A stretch of 64,000 nucleotides of DNA from Meghimatium bilineatum (taxonomy: Eukaryota; Mollusca; Gastropoda; Stylommatophora; Philomycidae), in NCBI GenBank assembly GCA_034231615.1, contig CM067298.1:58060883-58124882 (forward strand), given 5' to 3'. Position numbers and translations under genes: made by a program. This document shows positions 11,089 to 23,256 of the stretch, one piece after another (positions within the stretch are counted from its first letter, which is position 1; every line of letters starts with the position of its first letter). Under the pieces are notes generated by a model, which worked only from the letters and a program-made list of their open reading frames with translations, was not told where the DNA came from and did no database searches.

Positions 11089-11110
11089 CTGACCGCCTTT
11101 GTGCAGGTTC
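11089..11110 (-). CDS. ImpL2: ImpL2-like gene, coding exon 2 (22-nt microexon)
   Basis: A 22-nt exon lies between a good acceptor (pyrimidine-rich tract ending taacag) and a strong donor (CAG then gtaagc). Read from phase 0 it encodes EPAQRRS plus the first base of a glycine codon. It therefore ends in phase 1, which is what the next exon at 9382-9548 requires. The signal exon ends in phase 0 and the Ig exon starts in phase 1, so joining them directly would shift the frame and this microexon restores it. The peptide is a short polar, basic stretch just after the predicted signal cleavage site. No homology can be judged over 7 residues. The call rests on splice sites and phase only, so a different small exon in intron 1 remains possible. 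Confidence 0.5.
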
Positions 11111-12261
11111 CTGTTAAAAGAAATATTGAAGAAAAAATATTACATTCAGCTGACATGTGAAGTAATATATTGTTATGTTTATACAAATTATTACTTTCAA
11201 CTTCTTGCTTTCAGTTTCCTAAGACTAACGGAATTGAACGAGGTCCGTTCTAGAGGCACCGAATCGCCTTGCAACTCGAGTAAATGAGTTTTTGTCCGTA
11301 CTTGAATAACTACATTCTCTTCCCCCCCCCCTTTCCAATGCGATTTTGCCAAGACATTCAAACTGTGTTCTCAAGTCACTGAGAACGGACCAATCGAGAC
11401 AAGGACTATTAAGGGCTATTTTTCAGTTTCTTAATCAAGAACCATTTTCAATGTATAAGTATTAGACTGGAATGAAACAAGAAAAAAAATGTCATAGCTG
11501 CTGCATCATATTCTGTGAACACCGGGCAAATTTCAGCACAAAGGAGCTATGAAGGATTCGTAATGAATATTGCGAGTATTTTGAAGCTATTGGCTCATTG
11601 TCTTCTACAGACTATATACAGAAGAACGATAAATTGGTTTAATCTTTATATGCGGTTTTTGGGTTTATGGAATATTTCCATCATTACCGCTTTATAATCT
11701 TCTGGCCCTTTCTAAGCTGTGCTGATTTTCTCAGTGTCATATTTATAAGGTTTTCAATATCATAGGCCTATTAACGGATTTTGGCGACCTCTTCTTTTTC
11801 CTAAAACGTCTTCTTTTTCCTAAATTTAGTATTTGTGCGCGGGTTAGGGTATATAATCCTCTTTGTAGTAAGGCACGTCTCTTTAACCATGGATGAGAGT
11901 CCACATCACCGCGTAAATAGAAATTTAGGCTACCAGTACTTTAGTAATTCATCGTTTTCCGTCGAGCTTCCAGAGAACGTGGAATAGGGGAAGGAAACAT
12001 ATCATTACATGTCTTAGAAAGAGTGGCACAACTGTTTATCTTTACGCAACTGTGCGTATACACTGTTAATATTTTTTTCCAGTAAAGTTGGGAAATTAAT
12101 TGTCATGCATCATTTTATGTGCATATTTATCTGACAGAAGAAGGATGAACTAGATGTATCAGAACTATATACTTTGCTCCTGGAAAGACGTGATGATCCT
12201 GGGATACTTTCACACTGGAATACTCCCGTTCGTGGATTAAACCGTGGCTCTAGACAGTACA

Positions 12262-12472
12262 GGCCTTCTAGTTGAATTAATTAGGCCTTCATGTAGTACA
12301 TTTTTTATTTTTGTCACGATTTCCATTACTTACTTTTTATATACTTGGAGTAGCCTTGGCTATTTTTGGCATGCGATTCCAAGTATATAAATATTGGCCA
12401 ACGAGGGACACGTGAATAATCAAGAAAAGGAACGAATGAAGGCCTCATTAATTCAGAGAACACGTCTTCTAT
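12262..12472. mobile_element. palindromic fold-back MITE, copy 1
   Basis: The left arm GAATTAATTAGGCCTTCAT and the right arm ATGAAGGCCTCATTAATTC are inverted copies, and pairing continues through the TATATACTTGGAGT / ATTCCAAGTATATA centre. The element can fold almost end to end. Homologous copies are at 24734-24945 and 62150-62312. It lies in intron 1 of the ImpL2-like gene. Confidence 0.8.
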
Positions 12473-12479
12473 AACTGCC

Positions 12480-15400
12480 ATCGTTTGCTAACACGCATTC
12501 ATATCCCTCCTCCCTTTTCGAACACAACCACTTTAATACTACAACAAACGATATACAGGATCAGGTATCACCTTGTTTACTCAACTGATGAGGACATGTG
12601 CGTTGTCAGAATAACAACATGAGTTATCTGCCCACAGCTAAAGCGATTATTGCAAGATTATGTTCATATTTGAAGATCAGTTCAACTCTTTATTTATGTA
12701 GGGTTGTGTAATAGCGGTACAATATATGGTAATTTATTTCAATAAAAACAATACATTTTCATTTTTTTTCTACAAACTTTTAATAATCGGACGACTTCTG
12801 TAATGCGGCAAAACCGTGTTCTGATATATGTTAGATTAGGGGAAAGTCTACTATATAGGTCTATACGAAAGTATCGAACATTTAGACATTTAATATATAA
12901 GTAGCTAAAATGTAGTACTAGTTCCATAGCATACATCCTAAGTTACTTTCATGGAAGAAAATATGTAAATACAAAAACTGATTCCAACGAACTTTTCCAA
13001 AAATGTCATGAATGCTCTAAAATCGTATTGTAGCATCGTTGCCACTGAATTGATTCACACGCATCGCTACACTCTTTCGTCCTACCTTTTCCAGTTTCGG
13101 TGTACTCGTAAGATCACCGTATGTTAGGGACATTGACATTGGATGCCTCTCCAATGTTTCTGATTTTTAAGCCAGCCGAGTCGGAATGCAGAGATGATTT
13201 GTATCGCTGTGTGCCGACAATGATGTTGGATATAATGGCGTAGAGGTTTCGGAGATATTTTCTGTCTATCTGCAGGCAATGCTCATTCCATCTACAGCAC
13301 CCACGGACACGAGCTTAAGTGTTAGCCAGGAATACAGCAAACGCAGCTGTTTTTCTTTCAAGGGTGCACCACAAGGAGGTACTTTTAGGATCTTGGCTAT
13401 CTGCTAACCCTGAGTCTGCACGAGAGCAATACGAAAGATTTTGCACTCCTACTTTTCTACTATTTCTATTCATTTATTGTCAATGAATCGCTTCCGTATT
13501 GCAAATATTGACATGATATCATAATCAAAGAACTCTTTTATATTTCAGTTGACAGAAAAGTTTTTTAAAAAAACAACTAATTTGAACACAGAAACATGAA
13601 AATTCTTTATCAAAGAATCATATCTATCAATGACATTTTATTGCCCAAGTTTGAGTTTCTCAGTTTTACTTTTAGAGACAGCGTGTTCTAAATTCACTCC
13701 AAGATGACTCGCTTTCCATGAATTGCCTACATTGTGGATTGTGCAGATTTCGCTTATGCGATTCTATTTAGATATAATCAAACATGTTTCAAACAAGGTG
13801 TCACGATATCAGACTGACCTAGTAAGCCAGTTAACCTAGAAATTCTTCCTGCCGGTTTACTAGGCCGTGTTTTGACGCCATTGTCGTCGACCGTTGTCAC
13901 GACCTGCATTTGAGGCCAATTCAAAACGAGTTTCCATACAGGAAGTTCTATTGTACTGCTAGAAGTAAAGAACAGAGTTCTGCCTCGTTAAATTTCAAAG
14001 TAGCAACCATGCAATGGGAAATAGAACTAAGGGTACTGGTTTTCAAATAAAACATTTTTTTAAAATGAATTGTCCGTTTTAGTTTCTTTGTAGCTACTGA
14101 ATGACTGTGACTGGAAATCCTGACAACGCCCAAGTAGCAATAAAATCCGGGATTATGAAAAGGGGTTTCTTTATGTAACAAGGAAGAAGCTAATGAATGA
14201 AAAATGTCTAGGATTGTAAATTACAGAATCATAATAAAAATCGACCAGCTATTAAACGACAGTCACATTTTATTATGTATTTCATAAGAGTAAAAATAAA
14301 TTATATTTGAGAAAGCAAACATCAAATATTATAGCAAATTTAAAAATAGAATAACAGAAATGATGTTTAAATTGGGGGGATTGTGTTCCATTCTCAACGG
14401 GAATAGAATGTTCTATTCTTTTCCATTCTGAAGTACAACCAACATTTGAAACCATTCTCGTCACACAAAATCGCTTCTGGGTCACTGGCGGCTAGATTGT
14501 ACTTTTGAGTTCCTCAGTTTTAGCAACTACAATCTCCGAGAATGAAAGCAATTATGCAGACAATAAAGAAGAAAACTAACGTTATGCTACACTTTGGCAT
14601 GAAGCGTACATTAAGTATATTTAAAGATATTTTGCAATTACTACAGTTTGCACCAAATAAAAACAATCTGAGGAAGTTTCACAGATTTGTAGATGTAAAC
14701 AATTATATGTAAAACTCTTGGTTTCATGAAAGTTTTTTTTTAATAATGAAAGTTACGCTAGTGAAACTGAAATCGAAGATAAAATGTCCCATTTTTGTGA
14801 TGTAACATTTCTAGCTTCATTTTCTCTTTCTGCTTTAAATCTCAAACTCCTGCAGAATAGCAGAATGTAATCCCGGAGAATGTTATGCATAGTACCATGG
14901 TTTAAAGCTGAGCTTCGAAATCTGCTCATTTCGGCCTGACACATCCGACTTGAATAGAATGGAAAGATGGCATCAATATTTCAAAAGATTACTAAACCTC
15001 AAGGAGGGAGAAGAAGACAACAACATGTACTACAGCGGAAAAGATAGAACTAAATATACTAATATTGGAAATATAAAATGTAGTAAATAAAGCACTAATA
15101 AATAAAGCAATAGGCGCAGATAACATACAAACAGACCTCAATAAAAGTAACAGTAGAGATCGGAACAAAATGGCTACACAGGCTTTTCAATGCCATGTGG
15201 AAGAAACAGGGAACACCAGAAGATTGGTAGTGCGCTAGTTTCTGTGATGATGGTACTCGTCATTTTATTGATATTGTATTATTATCTAATTTCAAATATT
15301 TTAGCTAAAAAAAAAAAACTTTCAGTCCCTGATGTTTTGAACTATTAGATTAGAGTGCGTGCAATTTCAAGTCTGGTATTACTAATGAGAGCTCAAAATT

Positions 15401-15500
15401 CTCTTGTTACAAACAAATACATGATTTAAAGATTTGCAACTGTCTGACAAGAGACTATTACAAGATTACATTGTTTTTATTATTGTCATGAATCAGGTTT
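12480..15500. other. intron 1 sequence, no gene seen
   Basis: No coding exon, RNA gene or well-preserved repeat is recognised, apart from an old fragment of the 280-bp repeat near 14830-14945 on the minus strand. Short open frames here look random. Confidence 0.5.
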
Positions 15501-15569
15501 CCAATTACTCAGATGCTCTATGACTTAGCATTATCATATTTATTATGGTATTTCATTAGACTGATTTAC

Positions 15570-15795
15570 TACCACTCAGCTTGTGGGCAGGCAGCACAGG
15601 CCGATGAACATATCCTGCAATACTGCAATACACTAAACAAGTTAAGAGAAGACTACTGGCCCACAGAGATGGATATCCACAGAAAGGTGTATGGGAGCAA
15701 TGAGGAGCTTTCAAATACAGCAGCATTTATTAAGAAAACATGTCTTACTGTATAGACATGTCAAAATGCGAACGAGAAGAAGAGGAAGAAGAAGA
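15570..15795 (+). mobile_element. LINE (family B) 3' end: zinc-knuckle tail domain and GAA tail
   Basis: The frame reads CGQAAQADEHILQYCNTLNK, then LREDYWPTEMDIHRKVYG and AAFIKKTCLTV followed by a stop. This is the C-terminal region that follows RNase H in some LINEs, with an HILxxC motif. The homologous minus-strand fragment is at 26745-27110. After the stop comes AATGCGAACGAGAAGAAGAG, a GAA-rich tail. Confidence 0.75.
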
Positions 15796-16049
15796 CTACC
15801 ACTCAGCTTTTCGGCGATTTGCATCTTTTTCTAGATTCCTAGTAGTTACTTCAGGATTCTGATTTGTTCCATGATCGTCATGATGTTCTTGAATATCTGA
15901 GAGCTTCTTCATGACTTAAGCCTTCATTGAATATTGACTTTACTCTGACTCACTTCACTGAATGTCCATTTCATGAATTAACCCTTGTATGAATGTCCAC
16001 TTCTTTATGATTCAACCCTTCTATGAATATCCTCATCATGACTCAATCC

Positions 16050-16228
16050 TTCTATGAGTACCCATTTCTCAAGTTCTTGACTCTAATTATGTATCAGCGT
16101 TTTCCCACAATGTTCACTGCCTCTCGTCACTCAATTCTTCTATGAGTACCCATTTCTCAAGTTCTTGACTCAAATTATGTATCAGTGTTTTCCCACAATG
16201 TTCACTGCCTCTCGTCACTCAATCCTGC
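16050..16228. repeat. two-copy tandem duplication, period 88 bp
   Basis: The block TATGAGTACCCATTTCTCAA to GTCACTCAAT occurs at 16053 and again at 16141 with only a few differences. Shorter degenerate relatives (CTATGAATATCC-type) precede it from about 15950. Confidence 0.9.
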
Positions 16229-17169
16229 TATGATAACCAACTCTTCAATTAACGTCACATTTTCTGTGTTAAATAAGAACTAAAACATATACAATTGTTT
16301 GAAATGTATACACAATAGTCATCCCTACACTCAGAGTGCCGCCTGATGTACTGGCTCCCTTTATGATAGCGGATAGTGCCAGGAACATAATATTTACTAA
16401 TCAGCTTGGACAACGATTCAAAAACAGAAGGGATAAAAAAAAAAACCACGTTTCGACACAGACACAATAATAGAATACTATTCACGAACAGAATGTTGAA
16501 CGCCTACGGAAATTGCGGAAAGCATTAACGATAACGAGTATGCAAAAAAAAAAAGGAGGAATGAAGACCAAACAAAACGAATGGAGTAGGTGCCAGACAA
16601 AATATGTTTTTGTGTAACAGTATATCCTTTTAAGATGGAAGTTGTTACTGTATATTACTTTTGAATGAAGAGGAACAGCATTATTATTATTGGTTTTGCG
16701 TTCCGAACCCTGGGTTCTATGTTTGATCAACAATGACTGCTAACGTAGATCTCTTCTTGGTTTTAATAAGTGCTTACCAATGAACACAGAGGCACTTCTT
16801 ATTACATAATCAGAATGTCGTTTAATATAATTTCAAACCAATGACACAAATCAATATTAAACTCTGGAGTAATTGATATCTCCGAGACGTATAATATATC
16901 ATCAATATAAATTATACAATGTCAAGATATTCATAAACTGCTCTAGCACTTCCGTTAAGGGCACACGTTATAACATGAGCTTAATGAGATTATAGACAAT
17001 CTCATTATTCTACTATTTATCTCTATGATACTTCACCAATACGAAATGCTAAGGTTTCACAACTATCCTAGCACATCCAGGAATTTGGCGCACGTCGTGG
17101 TATAAGCTTAATGAGATTCTAGACCATCTCATTAATCTACTACTAATCTCACTTTTTGGTCAACTAACT

Positions 17170-17960
17170 TTGTTTCCAGTTGTTGAAGTCAACAAGGGAC
17201 TTGTCTCCTGTGAGACAAGTACTAACTCTCCACACACGTCCCGGGGACTTTGTGTGATCCTGTCGACTCATCCTGGGACTCCGTGGGACACTCTCTGCTG
17301 TGACCGACTCGGGGCTCTGGTTTTCTATCTGCCGGTGAGGCCCTCAACCACACCCCTCGTATACTCCCCACCTATCCACTCTCTTCTCGTCCGCACGTCA
17401 CTGCTTCTGACTCCGCCTCTACATTCTCACCTGTCAACTCCTGTACGCGTTTATTAGAACATGCGTAACGTTTGATGTCCCTCTCTGGTCGGAGGCTATG
17501 CCCTTGGCGTTACGCACTTAATACTCTTGCTACTTCCATTGTCTGGTCGTTTCAAGTATTCGCGAGTTCAGACGGACTGTGTGAGTTTGTAGACTCTTGT
17601 CTGAACCTAGTCCAAACCTCTCATTGTCCTTTCTGGGGTGTGGTGTAATGGCGTCGTCTGCCACCTGCGATCGAGTGCGTGGATGCATCTTTTTGATAAT
17701 TACTTTTGCCCTTGGGCCAACCGTGTAAGCTTGTCTCAGACTTTCTGTCTGACATCTGCGCGACAACTCGTCTGCAATTTAAGGTATCTGTATCAACATT
17801 TTCACAGGAGCAAAACATTCGATGTGTTGCATTTCCCCAGTTCATCTCTTGCTAACCGTGAAGGGTTCTCACTTCTTACTGTGAAACCCCCTGCCTGTGA
17901 AGGGTTCTGCAACCAGATACTATCACATTTGTTGGATTGGGTGAAATATCTATGCTAATC
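17170..17960 (+). other. GC-richer stretch with open frames, no recognised product
   Basis: Base composition is clearly richer in C and G than the surroundings, and a 106-codon frame is open at 17638-17958. The peptide resembles nothing I recognise. Similar phrases (GACTCGCACGAG, CTCGT.TAATT.GAC, AACCNTTTCTC) recur near 50380-50480 and 59990-60370, so an old repeated element is the more likely explanation. Confidence 0.35.
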
Positions 17961-18169
17961 GTCATTGCCCAATTTCAGCTTTAAATTTGAGCAAATATGC
18001 TAAGTAAACGAGAATATAAGATATTCCATCAAGTAATATACTCCCACTAAACGTAGGACGCCTATAAACATATCGCTAGTAGGCCAGGAGTATGAGAGAA
18101 CTGGTTACCATACTTCATGCGATCACAAACCACAAACCTAGGCACTTATACATGTTGCAAAAAGATACT

Positions 18170-18355
18170 AAAAACGGTCCAAGTGGAGTTGCCTGTCCCA
18201 CCCCATATGTCAAATTGGCTAAAAATTAAAGCTGAAATTGGGTCATGACGATTAGCATAGATATTTCACCCAAGCTGTAAATCATGACACAGCGCTTCAG
18301 TTCTCCGAACTACAACCAGCTAACCAACAAGAATTTGAGATTGAGCGCAGACAAA
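18170..18355 (+). repeat. 280-bp SINE-like element, diverged copy
   Basis: The opening block GGAGTTGCCTGTCCCACCCC and the end blocks GTAAATCATGACACAGCGC and TTTGAGATTGAGCGCAGA are kept. The middle has diverged and forms an inverted match with 17938-17985. Confidence 0.6.
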
Positions 18356-20057
18356 AATTAAATATAAACACATGAATTGATCTTGGTGATTTCAATGACT
18401 TTTAATACTAGAGCTGGGATATTTTCGACTTTTCTCCCCAAGTACATCAATTTTTTGTTAATTTTCTAGCCTATAAAACAGTTAACCATTTGGTCAACTC
18501 TTTGTAGCAGTCACTTCTGTCAGGCTAACGTGCAATTATTCTGTACTCATTGTTCGATTCCACGCAACACAAGGAATGCTGCTGCAATATATGTGTTTCT
18601 TATTAGACACGTCGGACATATCATCTGGTCAACATGACACATCGTCTGCAATAACTTGATCACCATCGCTATCCCTAGTTAAGTACAATTGGTCTTTGTA
18701 GATTGGGACGGATGAGCATCTGTTGCTAAAACAATTTAATATTTTTCCATTGACCTATGTGAGAAGGAGGGTATTTGAAGTTCGAAAACTCCCCCATCTA
18801 CAACCCTGAACCAACATGCTTCAACATGTTGGCTTGCTTTAAATTAGTTGCATCTACTTTTACGTTGCCCAAGAAACTCTATATACAAATAATTTCATAC
18901 TCGTACTCTTCTGAATCCGCATGAGGAAGATTTGAAGTTCTCACTAAATATATGGGTGCATTCAGGCAAATGTAGCCTCGTCACGTGATAACAATCCAAC
19001 TTTTTGAACTTTTGTAATGTTATGCGCATGCTCAATCATGCAATTTCTATCATAGTTTACGCATCTTTCATGTCGTCACAGAAATCGCACGAGATTAGCA
19101 GACGACTTGACGATAAACCAGCATGGTTAACATCTATCTAACCTCCCCCTACCCCCCTCTTTTTTTCCGAAATACTAAAATACTGTCTTCCCTCCAAGCT
19201 ATATTCATCAACTATAAATAACTTAGAATATAGGGACAATATAAATATAATATTTTGTTATGTTTTTGTTAACACAACTTATCATCCCTTACTGAGTTTC
19301 GTACACTAATGCGGGTTATATTTTTTATGAGACTATTTTTCTGTTCCGTAAAACAAAAATAGGCCACATCTGCCTAACATTAACCATGATTTATCATACC
19401 AACTATTATGCTAGAGTAAACTTTCAGTAGATAACATGTCCGAGTTTTCTTCTTGTGGAAGCCCCGCAGCATTTCATCTGCGCAAGAACATTTTTCTTGG
19501 TTGTACAACATTTAGAGGACCCAGCATTGTACATCGCACTGGGGAAACTACTGAGTCTCAGACATACGGTGTCATGCTAACGTGTCATGTCTTAGCTGCC
19601 AACGTGTGGGTAGTGCCTTGGCCACGAGCAATTGGCAAATGTGTGTTTTTCAAAGCAAATATGTGCAGGACATGACAATTCCTTTGGAGGGCGCAAAATC
19701 AGGCAAACATGTTAATTTTACATAATTGGAGAGCCCTCTTGGATGACGGAAACTCATAGTTGGCTGCCCCATATTTTTCAGTGACCATGGTCCAGAACTG
19801 GTTTGAACACTGAACACTTCAGACACAAAAGGGTTCTTGGAAGCTGTGCTGAAACGCATGACCCTAACTATGCAAACTTGCAGAAATGTAGAAAAGTCAA
19901 ATCTCATAGAATTACCGCTTCTCGAGTAAGAGTCTCCTACCCAAAGAATTGCACACAGTTGAGGGGGAGTCTTCTAGGTATGAAATAAAGCTCCGGAGAA
20001 ACCACCCGCATTTCACATAAGAAATAAGAGCATATCTCTGGTAATTCCAATGGATTA

Positions 20058-20080
20058 AAACAACAACAACAACAACAGTA
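20058..20080 (-). promoter_or_regulatory. TGT repeat next to the exon 1 donor
   Basis: On the gene strand, six TGT-type triplets start about 8 nt inside intron 1, right after the donor gtaattac. UG-rich intronic tracts can recruit splicing regulators of the CELF/Bruno type; relevance here is inference. Confidence 0.4.
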
Positions 20081-20085
20081 ATTAC

Positions 20086-20178
20086 CTTAAAAATGGCTGA
20101 AGTCAAGTCAGGCACATATATGAGGCACACAATTGCGACTAGAGAGTGACCTGCTGTTATCATCTTATATGCTTTCAT
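20086..20178 (-). CDS. ImpL2: ImpL2-like gene, coding exon 1 (signal peptide)
   Basis: This exon encodes 31 residues from the ATG at 20178 down to a phase-0 donor (AAG then gtaattac). The residues form a textbook secretion signal: a short basic start (MKAYK), a hydrophobic core around SLVAIVCLIYV, and a likely cleavage site after TSA at residue 28. The product would therefore enter the secretory pathway, as expected for ImpL2-type secreted Ig proteins. The start is chosen because it is the first ATG of the frame and gives the right signal geometry. The link to the Ig exons is inferred: its phase-0 end matches the phase-0 start of the microexon at 11089-11110, which in turn matches Ig exon 3. 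The intron that follows is about 9 kb and begins with a TGT repeat. Upstream UTR exons and the promoter were not identified. Confidence 0.66.
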
Positions 20179-21369
20179 CTTCTACTCTTTGGTTAAATGC
20201 AAATGAGGAGTAAATTAGTTCAACAATGAGAAAACAGCTATAATATTGATTAGTCAGGAGTGGCACTAGTGATTAATCACTTGTGGGCACAGTTTTAGGT
20301 AGTTGAATCTCTCCCTTTAGTTTACAAATTCAAATCTGTGAAATAATAACACAATTTAGAATTAAATGATTCATAGAAATATGTGCATGAGTTAGAAATA
20401 ATGCTACACAATCATTGTACGTAAGTCCTTTGCTAGAATATACTTTGTAACACTAATTACCAGCATGCAGGAAACAAAGATTAATAAAGGACTGTCCATA
20501 GAGTTGGTCAAGAATGGGAAAATGGAAAGTGGGGAGGAGGGTCGTACAACGTTTTAGTTTTATTTTTAGAAGAAAGGGAGAAACATGCCAAAAGTTTTCG
20601 TCAATAAAACTGTTTATATACAAATTAAATTGCTTGACAGTGACACATTTTTTAATTAATCTGGGGGGAAAAACGTAGTCTTTTTGTACTTATTCTGCAA
20701 AAAGCACTTTCTTGGGGGGTAGGGGGGGTTAAATTTGACATATTAAGCAGGTGAGGGCGATCGTTGAATATTTTTTGTTTTGTTTTTTTGTTTTTTTTTA
20801 CAATTGGTCAAAAGTTGGCCACACGAAAATTTACGTTATTTTTATGGACAGTCCCTAAAGTCCAAAAACTACACAGAACTTATTGTCTTAAATTCCTTGG
20901 ATCAGCCATGGGCAACCATGGATAATCCCTCATCTCCCTTCACGTTAGTTAGTTATATGTTATCTTTTCAGGGTTGTTCAATTGTTAGTCCACGGGCCCG
21001 AAATAGGATCAAATAATGGTAAAATTCTCTTCCATACTTATTGTATACATCTTTACATATTGGAAGGGGGGGGGGTTCGCTACACCATCCCGCAGAGAGT
21101 CAAAGTGGTCGCAAATGTTTTGTTTGGTCAAATATTTCGGCCCGAAATCAGACTTCTCAGTCAAGCTGTATACAGTCGAATCCCGCTATAACAACTTCGT
21201 CCAAGCCGACAAATATGTATATAATAACAGAAATTCGCTATATACAGTACAAACAATATAGAATATAGGTGGGGATTTTTAACTGTTGTTATATGAAGAA
21301 ATTTGTTATAAAAGAATACGCTATAGAGGTATTTCACTGTTTTATGATAACAAAACACTCCTTTCTCTC

Positions 21370-21415
21370 AGTTGCATCCTGCAAACCAGCAGGAATTTGA
21401 GAGCGAACATTGAGG
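21370..21415 (+). repeat. 3' fragment of the 280-bp SINE-like family
   Basis: Only the tail-side block is present: TTGCATCCTGCAAACCAGCA, then GGAATTTGAGAGCGAAC. Confidence 0.6.
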
Positions 21416-21537
21416 AACATAAGAAAGCTTGTTTACTAATTACAATGATATCCAATAAACCTCAAAGGTATTATACAACATATGACAACCTGTACTTTCA
21501 CTATCAGTACCAACATTAATTATCTCTAATAAACTGA

Positions 21538-21755
21538 TAAAACTGCCACTTAGTCCGAGCTGAATCGTCAGTCAGCCGCTAAAACTGACATTTTTAAACG
21601 ACTCGCCAGTAAAACGCTAAAATTGAAACTTAGACCGACCTGACTCGCCAGTAAAACGCTAAAATTGAAACTTACACCGACCTGACTCCCAAATAAGATG
21701 CCAAAACTGCCCCTTAAATCGGCATGTCACATAAGTAAGCCGCTAAATCTACATC
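21538..21755. repeat. degenerate tandem repeat, about 4 units near 48 bp
   Basis: The phrase CGCTAAAATTGAAACTTA...CCGACCTGACTCGCCAGTAAAA is repeated twice nearly perfectly, with poorer units on both sides. Confidence 0.8.
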
Positions 21756-21769
21756 TTATAGTGACATAC

Positions 21770-22690
21770 TATATCAAAGATCTCTTTTCTGACCCTTTTT
21801 TTTGTACCTGTGACGCGTTCGGTCTCACCATCAACACCGCGAAGACATTAGTAATGTATCAACCAGCGCCAGGTGCCCCCTAAACAGAAGCAGTAATCAC
21901 AGTAATGGGATAAAAACTCAATACTCTCAATAAGTTTTTATATCTCGACAGCACCCTATCGCAAATTGCGACAATTGACGAGGATGTTGCCCTGCGTATT
22001 GCTCGCGCAAGTACGGCATTCGGGAGCATTCGTACCACCATCTGGATCAGGCGTAGTCTCAGTTTGACAACTACGTTGGACGTGTACCGCACAGTGGTTC
22101 TACCAACACTGCTTTATGCAGCGTCATCTTGGACTGTCTATGCGAGACTCGCTCGACAGCTTAACTCTTTTCACCTTCTGTGACTAAGAAACCTCATGGG
22201 AGTACGTTGACAGGATCGAGTACCAGACGCGGAAATCCTTCAAAAGTCCCGTATGCAAAGCATCCATGCCCTGCTGACTAGGTCCCAACTCCGCTAGACT
22301 GGCCACATCGTCTGTATGCCAGACAAACTACTTCCAAAGAGATTATTCTATCGGGAGCTGTGCGATGGTAAACGTGGAGGGCAGAAAAAGCACTTAAATG
22401 ATCACCTAAAAACTCTCTCACGCACTGCAGCATCGATCCTAGCTCCTATGGGACTAGAACTCTTGATCGCTCAGCTTGGTACACCCAGATCACTGCTGAC
22501 ATCACTAAATTTGAAAAAGAAAGAACACTGGGCAATTTACAAGCGACGGAAGCGGAAGGACAAATCCGAAAACTCTCCTACCCCGAACCCTCTGCACTCT
22601 TGCATGCACTGCAATAACACTTTCATTGGATGAATTGGACTCATCGGGCATTTACGAACTCATGAACCAAATTAGACAATCACAAATGTT
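21770..22690 (+). mobile_element. LINE (family D) relic: reverse transcriptase C-terminus with C-terminal C2H2 finger
   Basis: The interrupted frame contains FGLTINTAKTLVMYQPAPG (the stretch after the active site), RIARASTAFGSIRTTIW, YRTVVLPTLLYAASSWT, a GKRGGQKKH basic region, and a terminal zinc finger CMHCNNTF...GLIGHLRTH. The finger is a known ending of one LINE group. Several in-frame stops show it is dead. The first half of the element is missing. A related copy is at 30870-31800. Confidence 0.8.
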
Positions 22691-23256
22691 ACGTTTTTTT
22701 CTACTTGTTCATCAAATTTTTGTTTTTCATGCCATGTTCATCTTCGTTTGCGAAGGAAGAACACCATCATCATATCAAAGATAACACGACATATTTGAAA
22801 AGCAAAGCGATCAAAACAAATGGCCTGACATGGCTAAAAATAATGGCAACCGTGGGTATAGATCGAAGGTTACTTGTGCTGATTTTTCAACAAATGATCC
22901 TTTCAGTGATAGATTATAGAATTGGTATTTTTTTCACACTGTCAACTGCATATTGCCAAAGTTTGGATTTCATTCAGAATGAGGATATGCGGATAGCTCT
23001 AGTTTGTACAGATGATACTCCTACGTGATGAGACTCAGTCTGGGATTAGCCTCTATCACATCAAGACATGCACTGGTACGGATGAATAGTACATCAGATT
23101 GAGGGAGTTTGGAATTGCGCGAGGAAATAGTAGATGGGCGATTGACGGGCAGGACTACGAAAATATATATAATAATCAACGCACACATGAACTATCAGCA
23201 TGAATACCCTTTGCCATCTGCTGCGACGGAATTCATATGGGTATGCTCGGAGTATA

